Positions 9,167-18,211 of a stretch of DNA of 64,000 bases are shown here, piece after piece. Below the pieces are notes generated by a model that saw only the letters and a program-made list of their open reading frames with translations, had not been told where the DNA came from and did not search any database. Within the stretch, counting starts at the first letter, position 1. Each line of letters begins with the position of its first letter. The stretch comes from Mycoplasmatota bacterium (lineage in GTDB: Bacteria; Bacillota_I; Bacilli_A; Izemoplasmatales; Izemoplasmataceae), in assembly GCA_030595255.1 (NCBI GenBank), contig JAUVDP010000001.1, forward strand, positions 1 to 64,000, given 5' to 3'. The position numbers were made by a program, and so were the translations under genes.

Positions 9167-9837
9167 TTTACGATAAACTAAGTAAGTACTATGATCAATT
9201 TTTAGACCTTGAATTATATGATATCTATTATAAATTAATAAAGAAACATATAAGAAAAGGAAATGTAATTGATTTAGGAACAGGGACAGGAATATTAGCG
9301 ATCAAATTAGCTAAGGAAGATTTCTTTGTAACTGCGACAGACATATCAACTAGAATGTTAGAAACGGCCTACAATAACGCTTTGTTAGAGAAAGTAGATA
9401 TTAGATTCTTTATTCATGATATCTTAGAACAACTAAATCAACCATATGATTTAATTGTAATGTCATCAGATGTTATTAACTATTTAGATGGTGAATCAGA
9501 TGTTAAAAAAACATTTAAGAATATAAATGATGTAATGACTAAAGACTCAATATTTATCTTTGATTTTTTAAGACCTGAATATTTAGATTCACTTAATAAT
9601 TACTCAGAAGATATTGAATTAGAAGATACAATAATCAAATGGAGAATAATTAAAACTGATACTTTAAATCAGGTTGAACATACACTTACAATGGGAAATG
9701 ACGTTGAAAAGCATGTTCAAACAACATATGAATTAAAGAAATATAAAGAATTACTTAATTCACAAAATCTAAAAGTAGTTAAAGCAAAAACATTAGATGA
9801 AAGAATAATACTAGTCTGTGAAAGGAAGTCAAACTGA
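9163..9837 (+). CDS. yqeM: Class I SAM-dependent methyltransferase, YqeM-like
   Basis: A 224-residue Rossmann-fold methyltransferase. The SAM-binding motif DLGTGTG is at residues 37-43 and the acidic residue ending strand beta-2 (TATDIS) follows at the normal distance. Position directly after rsfS matches B. subtilis yqeM. The substrate is not established for this family. It closes the operon and is followed by a terminator. Confidence 0.85.
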   Translation: MIYDKLSKYYDQFLDLELYDIYYKLIKKHIRKGNVIDLGTGTGILAIKLAKEDFFVTATDISTRMLETAYNNALLEKVDIRFFIHDILEQLNQPYDLIVMSSDVINYLDGESDVKKTFKNINDVMTKDSIFIFDFLRPEYLDSLNNYSEDIELEDTIIKWRIIKTDTLNQVEHTLTMGNDVEKHVQTTYELKKYKELLNSQNLKVVKAKTLDERIILVCERKSN

Positions 9838-9850
9838 TTTCCTTTTTTGT
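9821..9850 (+). terminator. Terminator of the yqeG-yqeM operon
   Basis: Arms AAAGGAA and TTCCTTT around a loop of about 11 bases, ending in a T-rich tail. The hairpin overlaps the yqeM stop codon. Confidence 0.65.
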
Positions 9851-9851
9851 T

Positions 9852-9880
9852 TAGACAAAATTGAAAAGTAATGTTAGAAT
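9852..9880 (+). promoter_or_regulatory. Promoter for the two-component system
   Basis: TAGACA at 9852-9857 and TAGAAT at 9875-9880, spacer 17 bases, just after the preceding terminator. The TAGACA -35 is the same as at the yqeG promoter. Confidence 0.55.
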
Positions 9881-9901
9881 TTAAGATGAGTGGGTGAAAA
9901 A

Positions 9902-11494
9902 ATGAATGAAAATTATAAAATGATTTTAGTTGATGATGAAGACGATGTTAGAGGTCGTTTAATATCAAAGATTAAAGATGAATCAGGCTTTACTGTGGTA
10001 GGTAAGGCGGGAAACGGATATGATGCTCTTGAATTAATAGAGAAACATAGACCACATGTAGTCTTAACTGACATAAAAATGCCGTTTATTGATGGTATTG
10101 AACTTGCAAGAATTATAAGAAGAGATTACCCGACAACTAAAGTAGCTTTTATATCAGGTTATGATGAATTTGATTATGCTAGACAAGCAATAGAATTAAA
10201 TGTATTAAGCTATTTAATGAAACCAGTGACTAGTGGTGAACTAGACGTTTTTTTAAGTAAACTTAAAAAATCACTCGATGAAGAAATTGATTCTATTACA
10301 AATACTGAAAAGCTAAAAGATAATTATAATCAATCATTACCTTTATTAATTGATGCTCACTTAAACTCAATTCTTTTAAAACAAGAATTAACAAAAGAAG
10401 ACTTTGATAAACTAAGTACCTATGGTTTAGATATTGGGAAAGGTAATTACATCACTTGTTATATCGGAGCCGAAAGAAAAGGAAGTACTTTTTTTGAAGA
10501 AACAGGTAAAACAAAAATATTTCTTAAAAACTTAATTGATAAAGTGTTTTCTAGTTATGATTTTAAACATCAATTATTAGTATCAGACGGGATAATTCTT
10601 ACAGTAAGAGATGAGAAAAATAATATATCAAAAGAAATAGATTTAGAATTATTTGAAATAATTAAATATGCAGAACAATATGGTAATGCAGATATACAAA
10701 TAGGAGTTTCTAAGATGTTTAATGATTTTAGAGATTTTCCTAAGTCATTTAAAGAGTCTAATGAAGCGCTAGGGTATAGTAATTACTATAATACTGGTAG
10801 AATTATCTACTTTGGTGAAATTGAAAAAAAAGAAAAGAAACATATTGTAATTGATGAAGCAGTAATGTCTGATTTAGAATATCAAATGAAGTATGGTTCT
10901 AAAGAAGCAATAGAAGAATCACTACTTAAACTACAAGAATTTACAAAAAATGATAATCAAGATATTATTCTTGATCATCAATTATTAGTAATTAATTTAG
11001 CTAATTCAATTATCAACTTTTCTAATTCAGTAAATGTAAGTTTAAGAGATGCATTTGATGGAAATATTTTAGAAAAACTATTGTCTTATTCAAACTCAGA
11101 AGACTTATTTGGATGGATAAAAGAAATAATCTTCAAATTAAGAGACTTGAATATAAAATCTCACACTAATAAAACTGAACAAATTATTCAAAATGCTGTT
11201 AAGTATATAAATTCAAATTATAGTGATTTAAATGTTTCACTTGAAAGTGTCTCTGATTATCTAAACATAAGTGTTTCATATTTAAGTATGTTATTTAGTA
11301 AAAATCAAAAAATAAGTTTTAATAAGTATTTAGTAAAGGTTCGTATGGAAAAAGCAAAAGAGTTATTGAAGTTCACAAAGGATAAAGTAATCAATATCTC
11401 AAGATTAGTTGGATATAACGAAGTATACTATTTCAGTCATAGTTTCAAAAAGTATACTGGAGTTTCTCCAAAGGAATTTAGATCTAATGTTTAA
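9902..11494 (+). CDS. Response regulator with AraC-type DNA-binding domain (YesN family)
   Basis: A 530-residue cytosolic response regulator. The receiver domain (1-120) has the acidic pocket near residues 11-14, the phosphorylated Asp57 in LTDIKMP and Lys107 in LMKPV. A middle region of about 300 residues resembles YesN-type linker regions. The C-terminal ~100 residues are an AraC/XylS helix-turn-helix ending in YFSHSFKKYTGVSPKEFR. ATG 9902 with GGGTGA upstream is preferred to a GTG at 9890. It overlaps the histidine kinase gene by 8 bases. Neighbouring sensor lipoprotein and mglBAC suggest it activates sugar uptake; this is inference. Confidence 0.9.
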   Translation: MNENYKMILVDDEDDVRGRLISKIKDESGFTVVGKAGNGYDALELIEKHRPHVVLTDIKMPFIDGIELARIIRRDYPTTKVAFISGYDEFDYARQAIELNVLSYLMKPVTSGELDVFLSKLKKSLDEEIDSITNTEKLKDNYNQSLPLLIDAHLNSILLKQELTKEDFDKLSTYGLDIGKGNYITCYIGAERKGSTFFEETGKTKIFLKNLIDKVFSSYDFKHQLLVSDGIILTVRDEKNNISKEIDLELFEIIKYAEQYGNADIQIGVSKMFNDFRDFPKSFKESNEALGYSNYYNTGRIIYFGEIEKKEKKHIVIDEAVMSDLEYQMKYGSKEAIEESLLKLQEFTKNDNQDIILDHQLLVINLANSIINFSNSVNVSLRDAFDGNILEKLLSYSNSEDLFGWIKEIIFKLRDLNIKSHTNKTEQIIQNAVKYINSNYSDLNVSLESVSDYLNISVSYLSMLFSKNQKISFNKYLVKVRMEKAKELLKFTKDKVINISRLVGYNEVYYFSHSFKKYTGVSPKEFRSNV

Positions 11495-13226
11495 AAAAAA
11501 CAACCTTTCTATCGGACAAAATATTTCATTAACAACTATTTTAATAGTGATATTTTCAGTACTAACAGCCACATTTTCACAGTATATCAATTATTCAGGT
11601 GTTACAAATGATATTGTTGAAAGTACCTCAAAAGAAATTAATAAACAAATTATTTTAAATTATGAAAACTATATTGATTCAGTAATTCAAACTGCAAATT
11701 ATATTCAAGGACAAACAGCTCAGTATGGGCATATAGGTGAACCAATAGAACTTGACTCAATTTACGAACAAGCTTCAGAAATCCAGGAAGATATTGTATC
11801 AATTGTTCTTATTGGGATTTCAGGAAATGAAATAGTAAATAGCGAATCAAAGACTTTGAATTCAGAGGATTTAACATTGAAGCAATGGTATATTGATGCA
11901 ATTAGTGATGTTTCTATCTTTCATTTTTCATCTCCTCATATTCAAGATATCTATTCTAGTTCAGTTGAAGAAGTAATCACAGTCACAAAATTGATTGATT
12001 ATTATTCTAATGGAGTTAAATATCAAGGTGTACTAGTTATTGATTTAAATAATATAAATCTAGTAAGGCTTGCTGAAACAACAAATTTAGGAGATCAAGG
12101 GCATATTATCATTCTTAATGATGATAATTCATTAATTTCTTCTTCAAGTAATATCTGTGTTGAAAATACTTGTGAATCTGCAGTAATAGCACAAAGTATA
12201 ATCATCGGTGGAGAAAAAGTAGAAATAAATAATATTGCAATGTATGCCAATGTTAATACATTAAATACAACTAGGTGGAGAATTGCAACTTTTACAAATG
12301 TTGAATTAATTGAAGAAACTAGAAATAAAACATTGATTACCAATGGAATAATCCTATTAGTTACTCTTACAATAACAGCATTAGCAGCATCTTCAGTTTC
12401 TAGAAGAATATCATCTCCAGTTAATAAACTTAAAAAACATATGCTGCATATGGGAGAAGGAGACTTCTACCAAAGAATAGACCTACATGGACAAAAAGAA
12501 ATTGTAGTTCTTGCTAATTCATTTAATCATATGATTGAAGAGATTAAGTATTTATTAGATAAAATATTAGTTGAGCAAAGAGATAAAAGAAAAACAGAGT
12601 TCATAGCACTACAAACACAAATAAACCCTCACTTCTTATATAATACTTTGGATTCTATTGTTTATTTATCAGAAAATAAAATGAATGAAGATGTAGTAGA
12701 AATGGTAATTGCATTATCTAAATTCTTTAGAATTGGTATTTCAAGAGGTAAAAATATAATTTTGTTATCTGAAGAATTAGAACACGCAAGAAATTACTTG
12801 TTAATTCAAAAGATTAGATATCATAATAAATTTGAATTTGAGTTTGAAGTAGAGGATAAAGTTAAAGATTGTAAAGTAGTTAAACTAATATTACAACCAT
12901 TAATAGAAAATTGTATTAATCATGGAATTAATACAGAATATGGTTCTGGATTAATTACAATAAGAGCTTATGAAAAAGATGGTAACTTGTGTTTAGAAGT
13001 AGAAGATGATGGATATGGAATTACAGATAAAAAAAGAGATGAATTATATTTAGGATTTATTGATAAAACGAAAGCTAAGAGTGTTGGACTTAGAAATGTT
13101 TATCAAAGACTCCAACTATATTATGGTGAAGAATCACAATTCATTATTGATACTGAACTTGATGTAAAAACTACTATTAGATTGGTTATTTCAATGGAAA
13201 GAGAGGTACAAGATGAGAAGAAATAG
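11487..13226 (+). CDS. YesM/LytS-type sensor histidine kinase
   Basis: A 579-residue membrane sensor kinase. A first membrane helix (about 12-32) and a second (about 283-304) enclose an extracytoplasmic sensor of about 250 residues, followed by HAMP (about 305-355), a His_kinase domain with the phospho-accepting His382 in INPHFLYNT, and an ATPase domain with the N-box IENCINHGI. The ATG at 11487 overlaps the regulator gene by 8 bases; AAGGA lies 11 bases upstream. It overlaps the downstream lipoprotein gene by 14 bases. The sensor half may receive its signal from that lipoprotein rather than bind sugar itself. Confidence 0.9.
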   Translation: MFKKNNLSIGQNISLTTILIVIFSVLTATFSQYINYSGVTNDIVESTSKEINKQIILNYENYIDSVIQTANYIQGQTAQYGHIGEPIELDSIYEQASEIQEDIVSIVLIGISGNEIVNSESKTLNSEDLTLKQWYIDAISDVSIFHFSSPHIQDIYSSSVEEVITVTKLIDYYSNGVKYQGVLVIDLNNINLVRLAETTNLGDQGHIIILNDDNSLISSSSNICVENTCESAVIAQSIIIGGEKVEINNIAMYANVNTLNTTRWRIATFTNVELIEETRNKTLITNGIILLVTLTITALAASSVSRRISSPVNKLKKHMLHMGEGDFYQRIDLHGQKEIVVLANSFNHMIEEIKYLLDKILVEQRDKRKTEFIALQTQINPHFLYNTLDSIVYLSENKMNEDVVEMVIALSKFFRIGISRGKNIILLSEELEHARNYLLIQKIRYHNKFEFEFEVEDKVKDCKVVKLILQPLIENCINHGINTEYGSGLITIRAYEKDGNLCLEVEDDGYGITDKKRDELYLGFIDKTKAKSVGLRNVYQRLQLYYGEESQFIIDTELDVKTTIRLVISMEREVQDEKK

Positions 13227-14232
13227 TATAGTATTGTTACTTATAATTATTGCCTTTTTAGGAGGTTGTAAAAGTAAAAACAATGTAGTGCCTCTACTAA
13301 TATATAATGATGCTGACCCATATATGGAAGAGTTTAGAGATAACATCTTAGAACGAACACCTGAAGAGTATTCTATTGAGGCTTATGATTCTCAAAATTC
13401 ACAAATTATTCAAAATGAATTTATCGAGGATTTATTAAAAGAACAACCACCTGTAATGATAATTAATCCAGTTGATAGATTAGGTGCATATACAATTGTT
13501 TTAAAAGCAAAAGAAGTAAATGTTCCAGTTATCTTTATTAATAGAGAACCTTTAGAAGAAGATTTATATTTATGGGATCAAGTCTATTATGTTGGTGCTC
13601 CTGCAGAAAGATCTGCAGAGCTACAATCAGAAATAATTATGGAATTATTTGGAGATCCAAATAATTTAGGTGTTAATGATTTAAACGGAGATAATATTAT
13701 TCAAATAATCTTGTTAAAAGGTGAACAAGGGCATCAAGATGCTGAAACTAGAACAGAAGTTGTTATGAATGAACTTGAAACAAATGGTTATGAAGTAGAG
13801 ACATTAGTTATTGAGATTGCCAATTGGAAAACTTCTGAAGGATATGAAGCAATGATGGAATTATTACCAATTTACGGTGAACAATTAGAACTTGTAATAT
13901 CAAATAATGATGCGATGGCTATTGGTGCAATTCAGGCATTAATGGAGTTAGAGTATTTCCAAGATTTAGATAATGATGGATTCATTGATCATGAAATAGA
14001 ACCTTGGATACCAGTTGTTGGAATTGATGGTATAACTTCTGCGTTAGAATTAATTACTTCAGGATATTTATATGGTACTGTCATAAATGATTCAGAAAGT
14101 ATGGCTGAAGCAATAATTGAATTGACCACTGCTATAATTAATGGCGATGATGTAAATACTATAAGTTATTTACTTATAGACAACAAGTATATTTGGGTTG
14201 ACTATAAAAAATATGTGTTAGATGAAAATTAA
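13213..14232 (+). CDS. Galactose/glucose-binding-protein-like lipoprotein, probable sugar sensor
   Basis: A 339-residue periplasmic-binding-protein-fold lipoprotein with lipobox LGGC and lipidated Cys19. Residues that contact sugar in E. coli MglB have equivalents: Asn110, His174, Asp176, Arg180, Trp205, Asn231, Asp272 and Asn292, and the calcium loop (156-164) is recognisable. A second acidic loop, DLDNDGFID at 251-259, is absent from the paralogue encoded next. The gene overlaps the kinase gene by 14 bases and is cut off from mglB by a terminator, so it is transcribed with the two-component genes. This arrangement resembles the XylFII-LytS-YesN xylose sensor of clostridia. The sensor role is inferred. 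Confidence 0.8.
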   Translation: MRRNSIVLLLIIIAFLGGCKSKNNVVPLLIYNDADPYMEEFRDNILERTPEEYSIEAYDSQNSQIIQNEFIEDLLKEQPPVMIINPVDRLGAYTIVLKAKEVNVPVIFINREPLEEDLYLWDQVYYVGAPAERSAELQSEIIMELFGDPNNLGVNDLNGDNIIQIILLKGEQGHQDAETRTEVVMNELETNGYEVETLVIEIANWKTSEGYEAMMELLPIYGEQLELVISNNDAMAIGAIQALMELEYFQDLDNDGFIDHEIEPWIPVVGIDGITSALELITSGYLYGTVINDSESMAEAIIELTTAIINGDDVNTISYLLIDNKYIWVDYKKYVLDEN

Positions 14233-14259
14233 GATCCAATTTGGGTCTTATTTTTTTTG
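14231..14259 (+). terminator. Terminator between sensor operon and mglB
   Basis: Arms AAGATCC and GGGTCTT (one G-T pair) with a 5-base loop, followed by eight or more T. It separates the two-component operon from mglBAC. Confidence 0.85.
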
Positions 14260-14315
14260 TATGAATTTATAAAGTAATTGTAAGATTTTACATTTTTTTT
14301 TGTATTTTTATTTGG

Positions 14316-14334
14316 TAAAATGAAAGCGCTTAAA
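14316..14334 (+). promoter_or_regulatory. mglB promoter -10 with overlapping cre-like operator
   Basis: TAAAAT at 14316-14321 is a plausible -10. Immediately downstream, TGAAAGCGCTTAAA at 14321-14334 matches the CcpA cre consensus TGWAARCGYTWNCW at 13 of 14 positions. The -35 region is only T-rich and poor, consistent with a need for an activator, while cre at the -10/+1 would allow repression by preferred sugars. Confidence 0.7.
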
Positions 14335-14366
14335 CAAAAAACTATAAAAAAAAGGAGAAACAAAAA

Positions 14367-15377
14367 ATGAAAAAAGTATTAGCAATAGTAACAGTTTTAT
14401 TATTTGCATTTATCTTAACTGCATGTGATTCAGACGATGGTGTTATAACTATTGGGGCAAATATTTACACTTACAATGATAACTTCATGAATGGTGTTGT
14501 TCGTCCAGAATTAGAAAGATACGCTGAAGAAATGGGTGTTGAATTAGACATGGTAGATTCTGAAGGGGATCAAGCAAAATTAAACGATCAAGTTGATGTA
14601 TTCATCACTAAAGAAGTAGACGTTTTAGCTATTAACTTAGTAGATCCTGCTGCTGCAAAAACAATAATTGAAAAAGCAAAAGAAGCAGGGATTCCATTAA
14701 TTTTATTCAACAAAGAAGCTACTGAAGCTGGAATTATGGATACTTATGACGCAGTATGGTACGTTGGAACTGATTCAGCTGAAGCTGGAATTATCCAAGG
14801 TGAAATGATGGTTGCTGACTGGCAAGCAAATACTGATTGGGATTTAGACGGAGACGGTGTACTTGATTATGTATTATTAAAAGGTGAACCTGGTCATCCA
14901 GATGCTGAAGCTAGAACTATAGAAGCTGTTAAAGCTTTCACTGATGCTGGAATTACTGTTAATGAATTAGCATTAACTGCATCTCCAACATGGTCTACAG
15001 CTGATGCTAACAATACTATGGAAGCTTGGTTATCTTCAGGTTTCGGTAGTGAAATTGAATTAGTAATTTGTAATAACGATGGAATGGCATTTGGTGCTGT
15101 TCAAGCTATGACAAGTGCTGGTGTTGATTTACCAGTTTACGGTGTTGATGCACTTACTCAAGCATTAACTATGATTGGTGATAATGAGTTAAACGGAACT
15201 GTATTAAACGATGGTGTAAACCAAGCAAGAGCTACAATCGATTTAGCAATTAACGCTGCTAACGGTGACGATATCGTTGCTGGTACTGATTGGGTTATTG
15301 ATAGTGCTACAGGAACTAAAGCTGTACGTGTTTCATACGTTGCAGTAACTAAAGACAATTATTCAGATTTTCAATAA
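14367..15377 (+). CDS. mglB: Galactose/glucose ABC transporter substrate-binding lipoprotein
   Basis: A 336-residue lipoprotein (lipobox LTAC, Cys20) clearly similar to E. coli MglB. Sugar-contact residues are conserved: Asp38, Asn115, His177, Asp179, Arg183, Trp209, Asn236, Asp261 and Asn281. The calcium loop DLDGDGVLD is at 159-167. It should deliver galactose or glucose to MglAC. Codon choice is rich in GCT/GAA-type codons, consistent with strong expression. AAAGGAGA precedes the ATG, and a hairpin follows before mglA. It is a paralogue of the sensor lipoprotein upstream. Confidence 0.93.
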   Translation: MKKVLAIVTVLLFAFILTACDSDDGVITIGANIYTYNDNFMNGVVRPELERYAEEMGVELDMVDSEGDQAKLNDQVDVFITKEVDVLAINLVDPAAAKTIIEKAKEAGIPLILFNKEATEAGIMDTYDAVWYVGTDSAEAGIIQGEMMVADWQANTDWDLDGDGVLDYVLLKGEPGHPDAEARTIEAVKAFTDAGITVNELALTASPTWSTADANNTMEAWLSSGFGSEIELVICNNDGMAFGAVQAMTSAGVDLPVYGVDALTQALTMIGDNELNGTVLNDGVNQARATIDLAINAANGDDIVAGTDWVIDSATGTKAVRVSYVAVTKDNYSDFQ

Positions 15378-15395
15378 ATAACAGTAGGTAATTAG

Positions 15396-15432
15396 ATTAT
15401 GGAAGTACATTCCGTGCTTCCATAATTTTACT
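15396..15432 (+). terminator. Hairpin between mglB and mglA
   Basis: A perfect 10-bp stem, ATTATGGAAG at 15396-15405 and CTTCCATAAT at 15417-15426, with an 11-base loop and a T-rich tail. In an operon this usually acts as a partial terminator or 3'-end stabiliser giving more binding protein than transporter. Confidence 0.7.
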
Positions 15433-15494
15433 TATTTTAGGAGATTATTACAAAAGATAAAGAATTGAAAAACCGTAAAAAACGAGGTGAGATT

Positions 15495-16994
15495 ATGGCT
15501 GAAGAGTTTTTACTTAAGATTGGGAATTTAAGTAAGTCATTTTCAGGAGTTAAAGTATTAAATGCAGTAGACCTAAATGTAAGAGCAGGATGTATCCACG
15601 CTCTAATGGGAGAAAATGGTGCAGGAAAATCAACACTAATGAAGTGTTTATTCGGTATATATAAACAAGATGAAGGTGAGTTTTACCTTGGTGGAGAAAA
15701 ATTTAACTACACAGATCCAAAGCATGCTTTGGAAAGTGGAGTTTCAATGGTTCATCAAGAATTAAATCAAGTATTACAAAGAACAGTATTAGATAATATC
15801 TGGCTTGGAAGATATCCTACTAAAGGGTTATTTGTTGATGAGAAAAAGATGTTAATTGATACTATTGCCTTATTTGATAGAATTAACGTTGAACTTGATC
15901 CTACAAAAAAACTAGGAGATTTGTCTGTTTCACAAAGACAAATGGTTGAAATTGCAAAAGCAGTTTCATATGATGCAAAAATTATTGTTTTAGATGAACC
16001 AACTTCATCATTAACAGAAAATGAAGTTAGTAAGTTATTTGAAATAATGAGAACTTTAAAATCACAAGGTATTGGAATAATCTATATTTCTCATAAAATG
16101 GAAGAAATATTTGAAATTTCTGATGTAGTCACAGTTTTAAGAGATGGTAATTATATTGGAACAGAAGCAATAGAAGATCTTACAATGAACAAAATAATTA
16201 ATATGATGGTAGGTAGAAGCTTAGAAAACAGATTTCCACATAAAGATCATAAAATTGGTGGAGTTGTTTTAGAAGTTAAAGATTTATCTACATTGTATCC
16301 ACCAAAAGTTCATAATGTTTCTTTTAAACTACATAAAGGTGAGATATTAGGTATATCTGGACTTGTTGGTAGTAGAAGAACAGAACTAGTTGAAGCGATT
16401 TTTGGTGCGAGAACTAAAGATACTGGTGAGATAGTATTAAATGGTAAAAAAATCAAGAATAAAAATACAGTTGAAGCTATATCAAATGGATTTGCTTTAA
16501 TTACTGAAGAACGAAGAGAAACTGGAATCTATCCTGTTGCGGATATTAAATTTAATTCTATAATTGCGAATGTTCACAATTATACTAATAAATTTGGAAT
16601 ATTAGATAATAAACAAATGGAGAGAGATACAGATAGACAAATAGAGAAGATGAGAATCAAAACTCCTTCACAAAGTGAATTAATAAGAGCGCTAAGTGGT
16701 GGAAATCAACAAAAAGTTATTATTGGTAGATGGCTATTATTAAATCCAGATATTTTAATTATGGATGAACCAACTAGGGGTATTGATGTTGGAGCTAAAT
16801 ATGAAATTTATCAATTAATGTTAGATTTAGTATCACAAGGGAAATCAATCATAATGGTTTCTTCAGAAATGCCAGAACTACTTGGAATTACAGATAGAAT
16901 TGCTGTAATGAGTAATGGGTACTTAGCTGATATCGTGGAAACAAGTAAAACTTCACAAGAAGAATTATTCCGCTTAGCTACAGTACATTTATAG
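15495..16994 (+). CDS. mglA: Galactose/glucose ABC transporter ATP-binding protein
   Basis: A 499-residue protein with two ABC domains, the MglA/RbsA architecture. Domain 1 has Walker [10 protein letters not shown] at 39-47, a signature LSVSQRQ and Walker B with DEPTSSL. Domain 2 has the degenerate Walker A (GLVGSRRTE) normal for this family, signature LSGGNQQK and Walker B DEPTRGID. It powers sugar import with MglB and MglC. The ATG at 15495 follows GAGGTGA; the upstream ATG at 15465 has no binding site. Confidence 0.93.
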   Translation: MAEEFLLKIGNLSKSFSGVKVLNAVDLNVRAGCIHALMGENGAGKSTLMKCLFGIYKQDEGEFYLGGEKFNYTDPKHALESGVSMVHQELNQVLQRTVLDNIWLGRYPTKGLFVDEKKMLIDTIALFDRINVELDPTKKLGDLSVSQRQMVEIAKAVSYDAKIIVLDEPTSSLTENEVSKLFEIMRTLKSQGIGIIYISHKMEEIFEISDVVTVLRDGNYIGTEAIEDLTMNKIINMMVGRSLENRFPHKDHKIGGVVLEVKDLSTLYPPKVHNVSFKLHKGEILGISGLVGSRRTELVEAIFGARTKDTGEIVLNGKKIKNKNTVEAISNGFALITEERRETGIYPVADIKFNSIIANVHNYTNKFGILDNKQMERDTDRQIEKMRIKTPSQSELIRALSGGNQQKVIIGRWLLLNPDILIMDEPTRGIDVGAKYEIYQLMLDLVSQGKSIIMVSSEMPELLGITDRIAVMSNGYLADIVETSKTSQEELFRLATVHL

Positions 16995-17004
16995 GAGGAA
17001 TATC

Positions 17005-18120
17005 GTGGAAAATAATACAATTGGATTTGTACAAAGATATATTAATAAATTTAATCAATATATTGAATTAAAAAAAGAAAGACTTCGTAATTGGACAAAA
17101 GCAGATACAAAGGAATTCTTAATTAATAATGCAATATACTTAGTAATATTTGGATTAATATTAATAGTTATTATTAGAGAACCTAAGTTCTTATCAGCAA
17201 CAGTTTTTAGAAACATCTTAACACAATCCTCAGTAAGATTAATACTAGCACTTGGTGTTGGTGGAATTATTATCTTACAAGGAACAGACCTTTCACTTGG
17301 TAGAAGTGTAGGATTTGCAGCGATTATCTCTGCTTCATTACTACAGGCAGCTGATTACGGTGCTAGATTCTATCCAACTTTACCTAATTGGTTAACAACA
17401 TTTAACTTTATATATTTACTAGTTCCATTATTAATCGCAATGTTTGTAAGTGCTACATTCAGTGCGATAAACGGATTTGTAGTAGCAGTATTTAAAGTTC
17501 ATCCATTCTTAGCTACTTTAGGTGCAAGTGTTGCCTTATACGGAATACTATCAATGTATTTTCAATCAGGTGCACCAGGGCCTCAACCAATAGGTGGATT
17601 AGATGATGTTTATAGTTCATTAGTAATTGGGAAATACCATATATTTGGTATGGAAATACCACACTTAATTGTTTATTCAGTAATAATCGCAATTATAATG
17701 TGGATTATTTGGAACAAAACTACATTTGGTAAGAATATGTACGCTGTTGGTGGAAATCCAGAAGCTGCTACTATATCAGGTGTTAATGTTGTTAAAACAA
17801 CAGTAATGGTTTATATTCTAGCTGGGATGCTTTATGGTCTTGGTGGTTATTTAGAAGTTGCTCGTATCGGTAGTGCCAGTAATGCTACTGGGATTAACTA
17901 CGAACTTGATGCTATTGCTGCCTGCGTAGTAGGTGGAATATCATTTAGTGGTGGTATCGGAAAAGTAAGTGGGGCAGTAGCTGGTGTACTAATGTTTACA
18001 ATTATCAGTTACGGAATGAACTTCTTAGGATTAGACGTATTTTATCAATATATCATCAAGGGAGTAATAATTGTTGCAGCAGTTGCCCTTGATACTAGGA
18101 AATATATCAAGAAAAAATAA
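17005..18120 (+). CDS. mglC: Galactose/glucose ABC transporter permease
   Basis: A 371-residue polytopic membrane protein of the RbsC/MglC permease family. A charged cytosolic N-terminal stretch of about 40 residues precedes the first membrane helix. Family segments such as LGVGGIIILQGTDLS, AVGGNPEAA and GGISFSGG are visible. It starts with GTG 6 bases after AGGAGG and lies 10 bases after mglA. It is longer than E. coli MglC (336) mainly at the N-terminus. Confidence 0.92.
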   Translation: MENNTIGFVQRYINKFNQYIELKKERLRNWTKADTKEFLINNAIYLVIFGLILIVIIREPKFLSATVFRNILTQSSVRLILALGVGGIIILQGTDLSLGRSVGFAAIISASLLQAADYGARFYPTLPNWLTTFNFIYLLVPLLIAMFVSATFSAINGFVVAVFKVHPFLATLGASVALYGILSMYFQSGAPGPQPIGGLDDVYSSLVIGKYHIFGMEIPHLIVYSVIIAIIMWIIWNKTTFGKNMYAVGGNPEAATISGVNVVKTTVMVYILAGMLYGLGGYLEVARIGSASNATGINYELDAIAACVVGGISFSGGIGKVSGAVAGVLMFTIISYGMNFLGLDVFYQYIIKGVIIVAAVALDTRKYIKKK

Positions 18121-18169
18121 TAGTAATTTTTTAAACCCTCTTTATCTATGGAATACTCCTATTCCAGAA

Positions 18170-18202
18170 AAAAACAATCTAAGAAATTAGATTGTTTTTT
18201 TT
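18170..18202. terminator. Bidirectional terminator after mglC and the DUF975 gene
   Basis: Arms AAAACAATCTAA and TTAGATTGTTTT with a GAAA loop, flanked by A-rich and T-rich tracts, between convergent genes ending at 18120 and 18212. Confidence 0.9.
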
Positions 18203-18211
18203 ATACTTTTT

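Noticed and set aside
12095-12343. Minus-strand frame inside the histidine kinase gene
   Set aside because: Antisense shadow with no ribosome binding site.
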